A stretch of DNA of 64,000 bases from Anaerolineales bacterium (GTDB lineage: Bacteria; Chloroflexota; Anaerolineae; Anaerolineales; Villigracilaceae): the NCBI GenBank assembly GCA_030834895.1, contig JAUQXA010000054.1, positions 18,006 to 82,005 of the forward strand, in the 5' to 3' direction. Within the stretch, counting starts at the first letter, position 1. The number at the start of each line of letters is the position of its first letter. The position numbers and the translations under genes were made by a program. Positions 48,581 to 56,480 of this stretch are shown here, one piece after another. The notes beneath the pieces are model-generated. The model did no database searches. It was not told where the DNA came from and was given only the letters and a program-made list of their open reading frames with translations.

Positions 48581-49825
48581 TTACACATATTTCCGAATTG
48601 CAAGCACCGCATTATGTCCGCCAAAACCGAAGGCGTTGCTGATGACAAGCGAAATTTTCGCCTCACGCGCCTGGTTTGGGATGTAATCCAGGTCACATTC
48701 GGGGTCAGGGGTTTCGTAATGAATGGTCGGAGGCAAAACGCCTTCACGGAGAGTCTGCACGCCAAAAATGACTTCCAACGCACCCGTTGCCCCCATCATA
48801 TGCCCGGTCATGGACTTGGTAGACGAAATCGGGATTTTGTACGCCAGGTCGCCAAATGCGGCTTTGACTGCGCGAGTCTCGGACTGGTCATTCAAGGGCG
48901 TACCTGTGCCATGCGCATTAATATAGCCCACATCGTCGGGATTCGCCTTTGCAGAAGCCAGTGCCATGCGAATTGCAGCCGCACCACCTTGACCATTCTC
49001 CTCTGGGGCTGTGACGTGATAGGCATCCGCGGTCGCACCGTAACCAGCCAGCTCTGCAAGGATATTTGCGCCGCGTTTCTTCGCATCGGACTCGCGTTCC
49101 AGGACGAGGACTGCCGCGCCTTCTCCCATCACCAGACCATCACGATCCTTGTCAAAAGGCTTCGGGACCATAGAATAATTTTCATTCTGGCGGGACATTG
49201 CTCCCACGCGGTCGAACGCCGCCACGCCAGTGGATGTGATAGTTGCTTCCGAAGCGCCTGTCAGGGCGGCATCGATCATGCCGGTGCGGAGCATCATCAG
49301 GGCGGTGCCAATACCATCCGCACCGGAGGCACAAGCCGAGGCAACAGAAAAGCACGGTCCCTTGATGCCAAACTCTATGGCGGTCATCCCCGCCCCCCCG
49401 TTCGCCATCAGCATGGGAATCAGAAACGGGCTGACGCGACGTGGTCCTTCGGTATGATTTGTCAAAATGGCGTCCTGCAGAGATTGTAAACCGCCAATCG
49501 CCGAGGAGATGATGACGCCAATGCGCGGTGCATTCGCCTCGGTAATTTTCAGTCCGGAATTTTCAAGCGCCTGACGCGCTGACGCAACCGTAAACTGCTC
49601 GAAGCGGTCACGCCGCCGCACTTCTTTTGAGTCCATGTAATTTTCGGGTTTAAAGTCTTTGACCTCGGCGGCAATGTGAACGTTCAGGTTTGCCGCATGT
49701 GAGTCAAATAATGTGATCGGCGCAACGCCGGAATGCCCCGCAACGGCGTTATTCCATGACTCTGCGACGTTCAAGCCCAGCGGATTGACCGTTCCCATAC
49801 CGGTAATGACAATACGTTCCTGCAT
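48581..49825 (-). CDS. fabF: Beta-ketoacyl-ACP synthase II
   Basis: 414 aa; elongates acyl-ACP by condensation with malonyl-ACP. Triad Cys in SVASACASGADGIG, His in YINAHGTGTPLND and His in STKSMTGHMMGATGALE; N-terminus IVITGMGTVNPLG is typical. GGAGG lies 5 nt before the ATG at 49825; an upstream in-frame extension to 49879 runs through a repeat and is rejected. No acyl carrier protein gene is near. It is downstream of the moaE gene on the same strand with a palindromic repeat between. Confidence 0.96.
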   Translation of the reverse strand: MQERIVITGMGTVNPLGLNVAESWNNAVAGHSGVAPITLFDSHAANLNVHIAAEVKDFKPENYMDSKEVRRRDRFEQFTVASARQALENSGLKITEANAPRIGVIISSAIGGLQSLQDAILTNHTEGPRRVSPFLIPMLMANGGAGMTAIEFGIKGPCFSVASACASGADGIGTALMMLRTGMIDAALTGASEATITSTGVAAFDRVGAMSRQNENYSMVPKPFDKDRDGLVMGEGAAVLVLERESDAKKRGANILAELAGYGATADAYHVTAPEENGQGGAAAIRMALASAKANPDDVGYINAHGTGTPLNDQSETRAVKAAFGDLAYKIPISSTKSMTGHMMGATGALEVIFGVQTLREGVLPPTIHYETPDPECDLDYIPNQAREAKISLVISNAFGFGGHNAVLAIRKYV

Positions 49826-49863
49826 TTTTCCTCCAACAATAATTTCAATGTTGTTTTTAATAT

Positions 49864-49895
49864 AAGTGACAGCCACCATACAGCGACTGTCACTT
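49864..49895. repeat. Palindromic repeat, AGTGACAG family, copy 2
   Basis: AAGTGACAG (49864-49872) and CTGTCACTT (49887-49895) with a 14-nt, partly paired centre. It shares the outer arms with the copy at 1116-1148 and lies between moaE and fabF. Confidence 0.7.
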
Positions 49896-49930
49896 TGTAA
49901 ACCCTGTAATATAAAAAACGTGACGGTGAT

Positions 49931-50443
49931 TTACTCCCCCGGCTTGGGAATGTAATCCCCTTCCACCCACTCCTCACCATCGGGACCGACTTCCTTTTTC
50001 CAGACCGGCACAATCTCCTTCAAACGGTCGATGCCGTAACGAGCCGCGTCAAAAACACCTGTGTCACGATGGGCGGCGGTACAGATGATGAGGACGGTCG
50101 GGGTCTTGGGATACAACCTACCGATGCGCTGAACAATGGCAATCCCTTCGACGACTGGCCACCTCTCGCGGATCTCATCTGCGACCTGCTTCATCTTGGA
50201 CTCTGCCATCGGGACGTAGGATTCGTATTCGAGGTATTCGGTCTGGTGGGCGTCGCCACGTTTGGTTTCGCCGCGCACCATGCCAGCGAAGATCGCCGCC
50301 GCGCCCGTGGAGGTCAACGTGACTTGAGCCAGCAGATCGTTCAGGTCAAGTTCGGATTCGGTGATGGAGAAAATGGTTGGGAGGTTGGAAGGTTGCATGT
50401 GTTTCAACGGCAAGCCGTCGGACTCCAAAAAATTATCCGCCAC
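49931..50443 (-). CDS. moaE: Molybdopterin synthase catalytic subunit
   Basis: 170 aa; with MoaD it adds sulfur to precursor Z (cPMP) to form molybdopterin. Typical segments: GAAAIFAGMVRGETK, LEYESYVPMAESKM, IAIVQRIGRLYP, CTAAHRDTGVFDAARYGIDRLKE (in part) and WKKEVGPDGEEWVEG with the active-site lysine. About 20 extra residues at the N-terminus. Start overlaps the moaD stop by 11 nt, so synthesis is coupled. This serves the molybdenum hydroxylase encoded at 9-13 kb. Confidence 0.94.
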   Translation of the reverse strand: MADNFLESDGLPLKHMQPSNLPTIFSITESELDLNDLLAQVTLTSTGAAAIFAGMVRGETKRGDAHQTEYLEYESYVPMAESKMKQVADEIRERWPVVEGIAIVQRIGRLYPKTPTVLIICTAAHRDTGVFDAARYGIDRLKEIVPVWKKEVGPDGEEWVEGDYIPKPGE

Positions 50444-50681
50444 TCACGGGCGGGAACAAGCCAATCTCAGCATTGGGCGGGATAACCGCTTCCTCGAAGC
50501 TGTACTCGCGATTAACCGTGAGAATCACCGCGTGCATGGATGCCTTTAGGTTTGGATAGTCGGTGGACAATTTTTCCTTGAGTCCCTCGACGGTCATATC
50601 GGACGGAATGTCAAGCTCGAGGGATTTGACTCCCGCACGTTCTCGGAGGGTGGCAAAGAATAAAATTTTGATTCGGTTCAT
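50433..50681 (-). CDS. moaD: Molybdopterin synthase sulfur carrier subunit
   Basis: 82 aa ubiquitin-like protein: MNRIKILFFATLRERAG at the start and the C-terminal diglycine PPVSGG that is thiocarboxylated and donates sulfur. I chose the ATG at 50681 over the one at 50696, which lies inside the cupin gene. Its end overlaps moaE. Confidence 0.93.
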   Translation of the reverse strand: MNRIKILFFATLRERAGVKSLELDIPSDMTVEGLKEKLSTDYPNLKASMHAVILTVNREYSFEEAVIPPNAEIGLFPPVSGG

Positions 50682-50686
50682 TTCTC

Positions 50687-51052
50687 TCATATCCATGTGT
50701 CGTGTGAGGCTGTCTTCTCATTGACGACATTACCAGTATTAACCGTACCCGCGGGTTCGACTAAGAGGATGTGACACTCGCTTTCGGCAACGGGTTTATG
50801 CTCCACACCTTTCGGAACAACGAACATCTCACCTTCGTCCAGCGAGACTTCTCCGTCGCGGAACAAGATTTTCAGATGACCTTTTATAACGATGAAGACC
50901 TCGTCCGTCTCCGGGTGGTCGTGCCAAATGAATTCTCCCTGTATCTTTGCCAGCTTGAGGTGATAGTCGTTCATCTGGGCAATGATCTTCGGGGACCATT
51001 GCTCGGAGAACTTTGAAAGCTTTTCAGCAAAATTAATCGGTTGATAGTTCAT
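50687..51052 (-). CDS. Cupin domain protein
   Basis: 121 aa, single-domain cupin. Metal-binding motifs are HDHPETDEVFIVIKG (two His, Glu) and GEMFVVPKGVEHKPVA (final His). Lies between moaC and moaD in a molybdopterin operon, about 5 bp from moaD. Its role in cofactor metabolism is unknown; it may be a stand-alone enzyme or sensor. The ATG has no clear Shine-Dalgarno site. Confidence 0.9.
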   Translation of the reverse strand: MNYQPINFAEKLSKFSEQWSPKIIAQMNDYHLKLAKIQGEFIWHDHPETDEVFIVIKGHLKILFRDGEVSLDEGEMFVVPKGVEHKPVAESECHILLVEPAGTVNTGNVVNEKTASHDTWI

Positions 51053-51163
51053 ATTACTTAATTACCTTATGCAGTGTCGTTCTGAGCAAAGCGAAGAACC
51101 TCAGATTTCAACGTAGAGACCCTTGCGTCGCTCAGGGAATCACAGCTAAGCGCGTAAGATAAG

Positions 51164-51640
51164 TTATTCATTCGCCACGTCACCAGACTTGCCGCCATGT
51201 TTCTCGACGAGACGAATATTCTGAATCCGCATGGTCTTTTCGGCGGCTTTAGCCATGTCGTACACTGTCAGCGCGGCGACAGAGACAGCGGTCAGGGCTT
51301 CCATCTCCACGCCCGTTTTGCCGGTCACTTTGGCGGTGGCGGTGATGACCACACCGGGGATGGATTCATCAAGAACTAGGTCAACATCCACCTTCGAGAG
51401 GAAAAGTGGATGGCAGAGCGGAATCAACTCCGAGGTACGTTTCGCCGCGCTGATTCCTGCGATCTGCGCCACAGTCAGCACATCACCTTTTTTGATCTGC
51501 CCGGCACAGATCAGGTCAAAGGTCTCCTTCTTCATGTGGACTTCGCCACGGGCGACAGCAACACGCTCGGTATCGGGTTTCGCGCCGACGTCCACCATGT
51601 GGGCGCGTCCCTGCTCGTCAAGATGGGTTAGTTTGGACAT
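51164..51640 (-). CDS. moaC: Cyclic pyranopterin monophosphate synthase
   Basis: 158 aa; completes formation of cPMP, the first step in molybdenum cofactor synthesis. MVDVGAKPDTER, AAKRTSELIPLCHPLFLS, TGVEMEALTAVSVAALTVYDM (in part) and GGKSGDV at the C-terminus are MoaC signatures. Start ATG at 51640 lies only 7 nt past the -10 box at 51648-51653, so the mRNA should be leaderless or nearly so. Divergent from scpA. First gene of moaC-cupin-moaD-moaE. Confidence 0.95.
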   Translation of the reverse strand: MSKLTHLDEQGRAHMVDVGAKPDTERVAVARGEVHMKKETFDLICAGQIKKGDVLTVAQIAGISAAKRTSELIPLCHPLFLSKVDVDLVLDESIPGVVITATAKVTGKTGVEMEALTAVSVAALTVYDMAKAAEKTMRIQNIRLVEKHGGKSGDVANE

Positions 51641-51647
51641 GGGCGGG

Positions 51648-51665
51648 ATTATACACTGGTATAAT
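51648..51665. promoter_or_regulatory. Divergent mirror-image -10 boxes for moaC and scpA
   Basis: ATTATAC ACTG GTATAAT is a perfect 18-bp inverted repeat that supplies TATAAT to the plus strand (51660-51665) and to the minus strand (51648-51653). Start codons lie 9 nt (scpA, 51675) and 7 nt (moaC, 51640) beyond. -35 sites are weak: TTGGAC at 51634 has a 20-bp spacer. Confidence 0.7.
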
Positions 51666-51674
51666 TCGCGCGCC

Positions 51675-52448
51675 ATGGAAAACCTGCTCGGACATCAAAT
51701 CAGCGGCTACAAGGTGCAGACCCCCGTCTACGAAGGTCCGCTCGACCTTTTGCTCAGCCTGATCGAGCGCGCCGAATTGAATATCACCGCCATTTCGCTG
51801 GCGGCAGTCACTGACCAGTATCTCTCGTACCTGCACGGACTGGAACAAATGAAGCCCGACGAGATTTCGTCGTTCCTGGTGATCGCGGCCAAGCTGGTTC
51901 AGATCAAATCCGAGGCGCTGCTGCCACGTCCCGTGGAACGGGAACCCGGCGAAGAAGACCCAGGCGTGGAACTGGTCGAACTGCTGATTCTGTACAAACG
52001 TTACAAGGAAATCGCGGGCTGGATGATGGAGCGGCAGGAAAACAACCTGCGGACCTACCTGCGGGTTGCTCCCCCACCCAAAGTGGAAGCCAAACTCGAC
52101 CTCTCCAACCTGACGCTCGAAGGCTTGCTCGCCGCCGCAGAATCAGCCTTCGCCAAGGGCAAGAAGAAGGAAGCGCTCGGCACGGTCATTTCCGCGCCGA
52201 GAATCACCATCCGCGAGAAGATCGAGTTCATCACCAAAACCATGCGGAACATCCAGCGTATGACCTTCAGCGGACTGATCACCGAAAAAGCCACGCGCAT
52301 CGAGATCGTGGTCACGTTTTTGGCGATGCTGGAGTTGATCAAGCGCTACCGCATCTCTGCCGTGCAGAATGAGCTATTCGGGGAAATCGAATTCGAAAAG
52401 ATGGATGACTGGAAAGACGACGAGGAGATCGATATCGAGTTTGAGTAA
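51675..52448 (+). CDS. scpA: Segregation and condensation protein A
   Basis: 257 aa kleisin subunit that bridges the SMC heads and works with ScpB in chromosome condensation. N-terminus VYEGPLDLLLSLIERAELNI (ScpA family start), LAAVTDQYLSYL, FLVIAAKLVQIKSEALLP, and C-terminal winged helix VVTFLAMLELIKRYRISAVQNELFGEI (in part). The ATG at 51675 is preceded by TATAAT at 9 nt and no Shine-Dalgarno site. Longer in-frame readings through the moaC region are rejected. Confidence 0.95.
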   Translation: MENLLGHQISGYKVQTPVYEGPLDLLLSLIERAELNITAISLAAVTDQYLSYLHGLEQMKPDEISSFLVIAAKLVQIKSEALLPRPVEREPGEEDPGVELVELLILYKRYKEIAGWMMERQENNLRTYLRVAPPPKVEAKLDLSNLTLEGLLAAAESAFAKGKKKEALGTVISAPRITIREKIEFITKTMRNIQRMTFSGLITEKATRIEIVVTFLAMLELIKRYRISAVQNELFGEIEFEKMDDWKDDEEIDIEFE

Positions 52449-52508
52449 GTCATAGTTGGGGCGCGGTCTTTTATTAATGCCGGTTTTGATAATTTTTGAT
52501 TAAAAATT

Positions 52509-52925
52509 ATGAAAGTTAAATGCGTACATACCGAAAGTTTATCAAAAATTTCTCTTGGGCATCCGCCAAGAAAGTTTCCGGTTAAGGCATATTATGATGA
52601 TGTATTACAGGTGGGAAAAATTTACACAGTTTATGCACAGTCTGTTTGGGCAGATGCCATTAACTACTTGATTGATGCACCAGTAAATAAAGAAGCAAAC
52701 CCTTTATGGGCGAGTGCCAATCTGTTCGAAATAACCAATCCTTCGCTACCAGGAGGTATTTTTTTCCAATATTATGGGGCTGACGATAAGAGAGGAGTCC
52801 AAGCTCTCTGGGGTTATAAGGAATTGATATTTGATTATTCTCATTACGAAAAACTAATTGACATGGAAGATGAAGTAATTAGCATCTTCTTAAAACGTCA
52901 ACAAGAAATTGATGCTCGTTCTTGA
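52509..52925 (+). CDS. AT-rich hypothetical protein
   Basis: Function not recognised. 138 aa, no signal or membrane span; fairly aromatic and acidic (VGKIYTVYAQSVWADAINYL, GGIFFQYYGADDKRG). The gene is clearly richer in A+T than its neighbours and uses AAA/TTA-type codons freely, which suggests recent transfer. A 9-bp inverted repeat ATAATTTTT / AAAAATTAT (52489-52497 and 52502-52510) covers the start codon. It could be a small toxin-, immunity- or phage-type orphan; nothing in the sequence proves any of these. Confidence 0.75.
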   Translation: MKVKCVHTESLSKISLGHPPRKFPVKAYYDDVLQVGKIYTVYAQSVWADAINYLIDAPVNKEANPLWASANLFEITNPSLPGGIFFQYYGADDKRGVQALWGYKELIFDYSHYEKLIDMEDEVISIFLKRQQEIDARS

Positions 52926-52958
52926 TTCAAATTAAGACATGACAGAGCACCAAATCCT

Positions 52959-53336
52959 TTACTTGATATTCTTTTTTCCCCATCTCACAAAATACGACCA
53001 CAGCCCCGCCGCCGCACCGAGGTTGTCGAAAATTAGCACATCGTAAATTGAGGGATGACGTCCCGGCACAAAGGACTGGTGGAATTCATCTGTTGCCGAG
53101 AAGAGGACAGCCAGCAACCAGGCAAGCCAATATCGTTTTTTGTCATACCTGAAAAAGTGAAGATAAGACAGGGCAAGCAAGCCGTAGCCAATGGCGTGAC
53201 CTCCCTTTTTAACAACGTAGTCCCAATTCAGAAAATCGGGGAGACTATCGCCGGGTTGGGATGAAAAGATAAAAATCACCGCCATGAGGAAAAGTGCAGG
53301 AAGCCAGCGGGGTACAATTGAGGAGTTTTTTTTCAC
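52959..53336 (-). CDS. VanZ family membrane protein
   Basis: 125 aa, three to four membrane spans. FIFSSQPGDSLPD, VVKKGGHAIGYGLLALSYL and FSATDEFHQSFVPGRHPSIYDVL (in part) are the VanZ-like signatures. VanZ proteins give low-level teicoplanin resistance in the vanA operon, but most members have unknown roles. It lies divergent from pabB with only 12 bp between the genes. Confidence 0.93.
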   Translation of the reverse strand: MKKNSSIVPRWLPALFLMAVIFIFSSQPGDSLPDFLNWDYVVKKGGHAIGYGLLALSYLHFFRYDKKRYWLAWLLAVLFSATDEFHQSFVPGRHPSIYDVLIFDNLGAAAGLWSYFVRWGKKNIK

Positions 53337-53348
53337 TTAGAGGTTCCC

Positions 53349-55088
53349 TTGATTCAAAAAGATGAGGTTTTATTAAAAAGCAATGAAGAATGGCTGCACT
53401 TTGCAAATCCACAACGGGTGATTTGCGCCAAGCGGCTGGACGGAGTGCGCGGCGCGTTGGAAGAGATTGAAAGCTTGGTGGAACAAAATCACTGGCACGC
53501 GGCGGGATTGGTCAGTTACGAAGCCGCGCCTGCTTTCGACAGCGCTTTGCACGTTTTGAGTACGGGGGATTTTCCGCTCCTGTGGTTTGGATTGTATCCT
53601 GAGCCCCGGGTTCTTCAGACCTCGGAGGTCTTCAAAGACCTCCGAGGTCTCACAGTGCAAAATTGGCAGCCAGGTATTGACCGTGAAAGTTATAACACCG
53701 CCATCGAAAAAATCAAAGACTACATCGCGCGAGGGCGGACGTATCAGGTCAACTACACCATGCGGTTGAATGCGGAGTTCAACGGCGGGCGCGGGGCGTG
53801 GGAATTCTTTCAGCATCTGGCGCAGGGTCAGAACAAATATGCGGCATACGTCGACACGGGTCGTTTTGTGATTTGCTCCGCCTCGCCTGAACTGTTTTTC
53901 AAACTTGACGGAAACAAAATCTACAGCCGCCCGATGAAGGGGACGGGCAAGCGCGGACGCACGACCCGAGAAGACCACAAACAAGCCGAATGGTTGAAAT
54001 CTTCGCTGAAGAACCGCGCCGAAAACGTGATGATCGTGGACATGGTCCGCAACGATCTGGGGCGGATTGCAAAAGTCGGCAGTGTTCAGGTCCCTGATTT
54101 GTTCGCGATTGAAAAATACCCCACCCTTTTCCAGATGACTTCCACCGTGCAGGCAAAGACCAATGCTTCGCTCACTGAGATTTTTTCCGCGCTCTTTCCC
54201 TGCGCTTCGATCACGGGCGCGCCGAAGGTCAGCACCATGGACATCATCGCCGAGTTGGAAACGACGCCACGTAAAATTTACACAGGCAGCATTGGATATA
54301 TTTCGCCCAATCGCAAAGCCCAATTCAATGTTGCCATCCGCACCGCCATCATTGACCGGGAAACTCAAAGCACAGAATACGGCGTGGGTGGCGGCATTAT
54401 CTGGGATTCAACCAGCGCTGACGAATATAGCGAGGCCCTGCTCAAAGCCCGCGTGTTGACCGAAAGTCCGCGCCCATTTGAACTGCTCGAAACCCTGTTG
54501 TGGACTCCCGACGAGGGATTTTTTCTGCGTGAAAAACATCTGGCACGGATGCAGGATTCAGCCGATTATTTTGGCTTCCCTTTTTCGGCGGAAAAATTCG
54601 CCGCATGTCTGGATCAACTGTCGGCGCGGTTCACGTCCCCGCAGCGGGTGCGGATTCTGCTTGGAAGGTCGGGTCAGATCAAGAGCGAGTCAAAAGATTT
54701 CCAATCACAGGAAAAGCCTTTCAAAGTGAGGCTGGCAGATAACCCGGTCAATACGAGGGAGGTTTTTCTCTTTCACAAGACCACGCGGCGGGAGATGTAT
54801 CCGCCCGTGCCCGCGGACCACGACGACCTTCTGCTCTGGAACGAAAACGACGAGTTGACCGAATTTACCATCGGCAACCTCGTCGTTGAAATGGATGGGA
54901 AACTTTTCACACCACCCATCCCCTGCGGTCTGCTGGCAGGGACGTTCAGGTCACATCTGCTGGAGACTGGACAAGTCAAAGAGCGGGTAATTCGCAAGGA
55001 TGAGTTATCGAAATGCGCGAAAGTCTTCCTTGTGAATTCGGTGAGGAAGTGGGTAACAACAGACCCCAAAGTTTTTTGGAACCCTTAG
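53349..55088 (+). CDS. pabB: Aminodeoxychorismate synthase component I fused to a PabC-like lyase
   Basis: 579 aa bifunctional protein for p-aminobenzoate (folate). Residues about 1-380 are chorismate-binding PabB: YQVNYTMRL, MKGTGKRGRT, NRAENVMIVDMVRNDLGRI (in part), SITGAPKVSTM and VGGGIIWDS. Residues about 385-579 are aminotransferase class IV/PabC-like: LLWTPDEGFFLREKHL, NENDELTEFTIGN and GLLAGTFRSHLL. The TTG at 53349 follows GAGG at 6 nt and the next in-frame Met is much further. A palindromic repeat of the AGACCTCGGAGGTCT family lies in frame at 53617-53650. Confidence 0.94.
   Translation: MIQKDEVLLKSNEEWLHFANPQRVICAKRLDGVRGALEEIESLVEQNHWHAAGLVSYEAAPAFDSALHVLSTGDFPLLWFGLYPEPRVLQTSEVFKDLRGLTVQNWQPGIDRESYNTAIEKIKDYIARGRTYQVNYTMRLNAEFNGGRGAWEFFQHLAQGQNKYAAYVDTGRFVICSASPELFFKLDGNKIYSRPMKGTGKRGRTTREDHKQAEWLKSSLKNRAENVMIVDMVRNDLGRIAKVGSVQVPDLFAIEKYPTLFQMTSTVQAKTNASLTEIFSALFPCASITGAPKVSTMDIIAELETTPRKIYTGSIGYISPNRKAQFNVAIRTAIIDRETQSTEYGVGGGIIWDSTSADEYSEALLKARVLTESPRPFELLETLLWTPDEGFFLREKHLARMQDSADYFGFPFSAEKFAACLDQLSARFTSPQRVRILLGRSGQIKSESKDFQSQEKPFKVRLADNPVNTREVFLFHKTTRREMYPPVPADHDDLLLWNENDELTEFTIGNLVVEMDGKLFTPPIPCGLLAGTFRSHLLETGQVKERVIRKDELSKCAKVFLVNSVRKWVTTDPKVFWNP
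53617..53650. repeat. In-frame palindromic repeat inside pabB
   Basis: AGACCTCGGAGGTCT (53617-53631) and AGACCTCCGAGGTCT (53636-53650), spacer TCAA; the same two 15-mers, in reversed order, are in the restriction-modification gene at 3401-3433. Translated as QTSEVFKDLRGL in a linker between the N-terminal region and the chorismate-binding core. Confidence 0.88.
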
Positions 55089-55110
55089 GGTCTGTCAAGT
55101 TTGTTGAAGA

Positions 55111-55596
55111 TTATCCCAATGTGATGGTGATGTAAATCGAACCGTCACCCGCATCCGCGCCGACAACGTAGATCACCTTGCCGCTTTCATGTCCGGTAAA
55201 CGCCAGGGTAAATGTCTTGCCAAAGGTGATTGCCATGGACTCATCCTCCTTGTAGCCCTGACTCGTAAATTCATCGCGATAGAATTTCAACAGATCATCC
55301 GTACTCATTTTGGTCTGGAAGGTGACCATATTGGACGCGGTAACCACATTAAAGGCATCGCTAGTGACGGGGAATTCGGATTCGCCACCAATGGTGACGT
55401 GGCCATTGCCGCTTTCACCGCCATCGGTTGTTACAGGTGGAATCGTAGGAATCTCGATTTCGTCACCGCCGTCTGTCTGGGGTAACTCAGGCATCTGTGG
55501 CGGTTCAAAATTATCCCCACCACCCATCACGGTCTGACAGGCAAGCGAAGCAAGGACAAGGGCGAGGATCGCAAGTAATACGCTATGTTTTTTCAT
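55111..55596 (-). CDS. Hypothetical lipoprotein
   Basis: 161 aa. Lipoprotein signal MKKHSVLLAILALVLASLAC (lipobox LASLAC, Cys20). A short acidic Pro/Gly-rich stretch then a domain beginning FPVTSDAFNVV and containing VTFQTKMSTDDLLKFYRDEFTSQGYKEDE (in part), a fold common in Anaerolineae lipoproteins that I cannot name. AAAGGAG lies before the ATG. Its C-terminal domain is reminiscent of a beta-sheet-type periplasmic domain; function unknown. Confidence 0.85.
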   Translation of the reverse strand: MKKHSVLLAILALVLASLACQTVMGGGDNFEPPQMPELPQTDGGDEIEIPTIPPVTTDGGESGNGHVTIGGESEFPVTSDAFNVVTASNMVTFQTKMSTDDLLKFYRDEFTSQGYKEDESMAITFGKTFTLAFTGHESGKVIYVVGADAGDGSIYITITLG

Positions 55597-55671
55597 TTCT
55601 AAAGTTCTCCTTTGGGTTATAAGATTTATAGATTATAGTGATTCCACATCGAATGTTAATCCCCCATACAG

Positions 55672-55677
55672 TATAAT
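55672..55677 (+). promoter_or_regulatory. -10 box of the interrupted yyaL gene
   Basis: TATAAT ends 8 nt before the ATG at 55686, so transcripts would start at or almost at the start codon. No good -35 is visible at 17 bp (TCGAAT). Confidence 0.6.
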
Positions 55678-55685
55678 TTTCGGGC

Positions 55686-56480
55686 ATGAACCATCTCACG
55701 AATTCCACTTCGCCTTATTTGCTGCAGCATGCCCACAACCCCGTGGACTGGTATCCGTGGAGTGAAGAAGCGCTGGCAAAAGCCAGAGCGGAGGAAAAAC
55801 CCATCTTCCTAAGCATCGGATACGCGGCATGCCATTGGTGTCATGTCATGGCCCATGAGTCTTTCGAAGACCCAGAGACCGCCGCATTCATGAACGAGCA
55901 TTTCATCAACATCAAGGTGGACCGCGAAGAACGCCCCGACATCGATGGAATATACATGCAGACCGTGGTCGCCATGACCGGTTCCGGTGGCTGGCCCATG
56001 TCCGTGTTCCTCGCACCCGACCTCAAGCCGTTTTATGCCGGGACCTACTTTCCGCCTGTTCGCCGCTACAACATGCCTTCCTTCATGGAAGTCCTCATAG
56101 GGCTGGCAAATGCCTGGCAGAATGACCGCAGTCAGATCGAGGAAGTTGGCGGAAAAATTATCGCGCACCTGCAATATCAAAATCAAACGAAAAAGAGCGA
56201 CTTACTCACGCCGGAGCATTTCGATGCCATCGCCAATTCCATGACGGATTCTTATGATTGGGGTTATGGTGGTTGGGGTTCTGCACCCAAGTTTCCGCAG
56301 GCGATGGCGCTGGAGTTTTTGCTCCAGCACGCGACGCTCAATCACCAACCCGAACATCACAAGCTCATCACCCACTGCCTTCAAGCCATGTCGCGCGGCG
56401 GGATGTACGACGTGGTCGGCGGCGGGTTCTCGCGCTACAGCACCGATAACTTCTGGAGAATCCCACATTTTGAGAAGTAG
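55686..56480 (+). pseudogene. YyaL/DUF255 thioredoxin-domain protein, cut by element insertion
   Basis: N-terminal 264 codons of a protein that is normally about 650-700 aa (spermatogenesis-associated-protein-20/YyaL family, N-terminal thioredoxin-like plus six-hairpin glycosidase-like C-terminus). MNHLTNSTSPYLLQHAHNPV and GYAACHWCHVMAHESF (CxxC) are typical. Reading is normal to WRIPHFEK, where the family continues with MLYDN; here it meets TAG at 56478-56480. The distal part must lie beyond the element, outside this window. Loss of two thirds of the protein almost certainly inactivates it. Confidence 0.9.
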
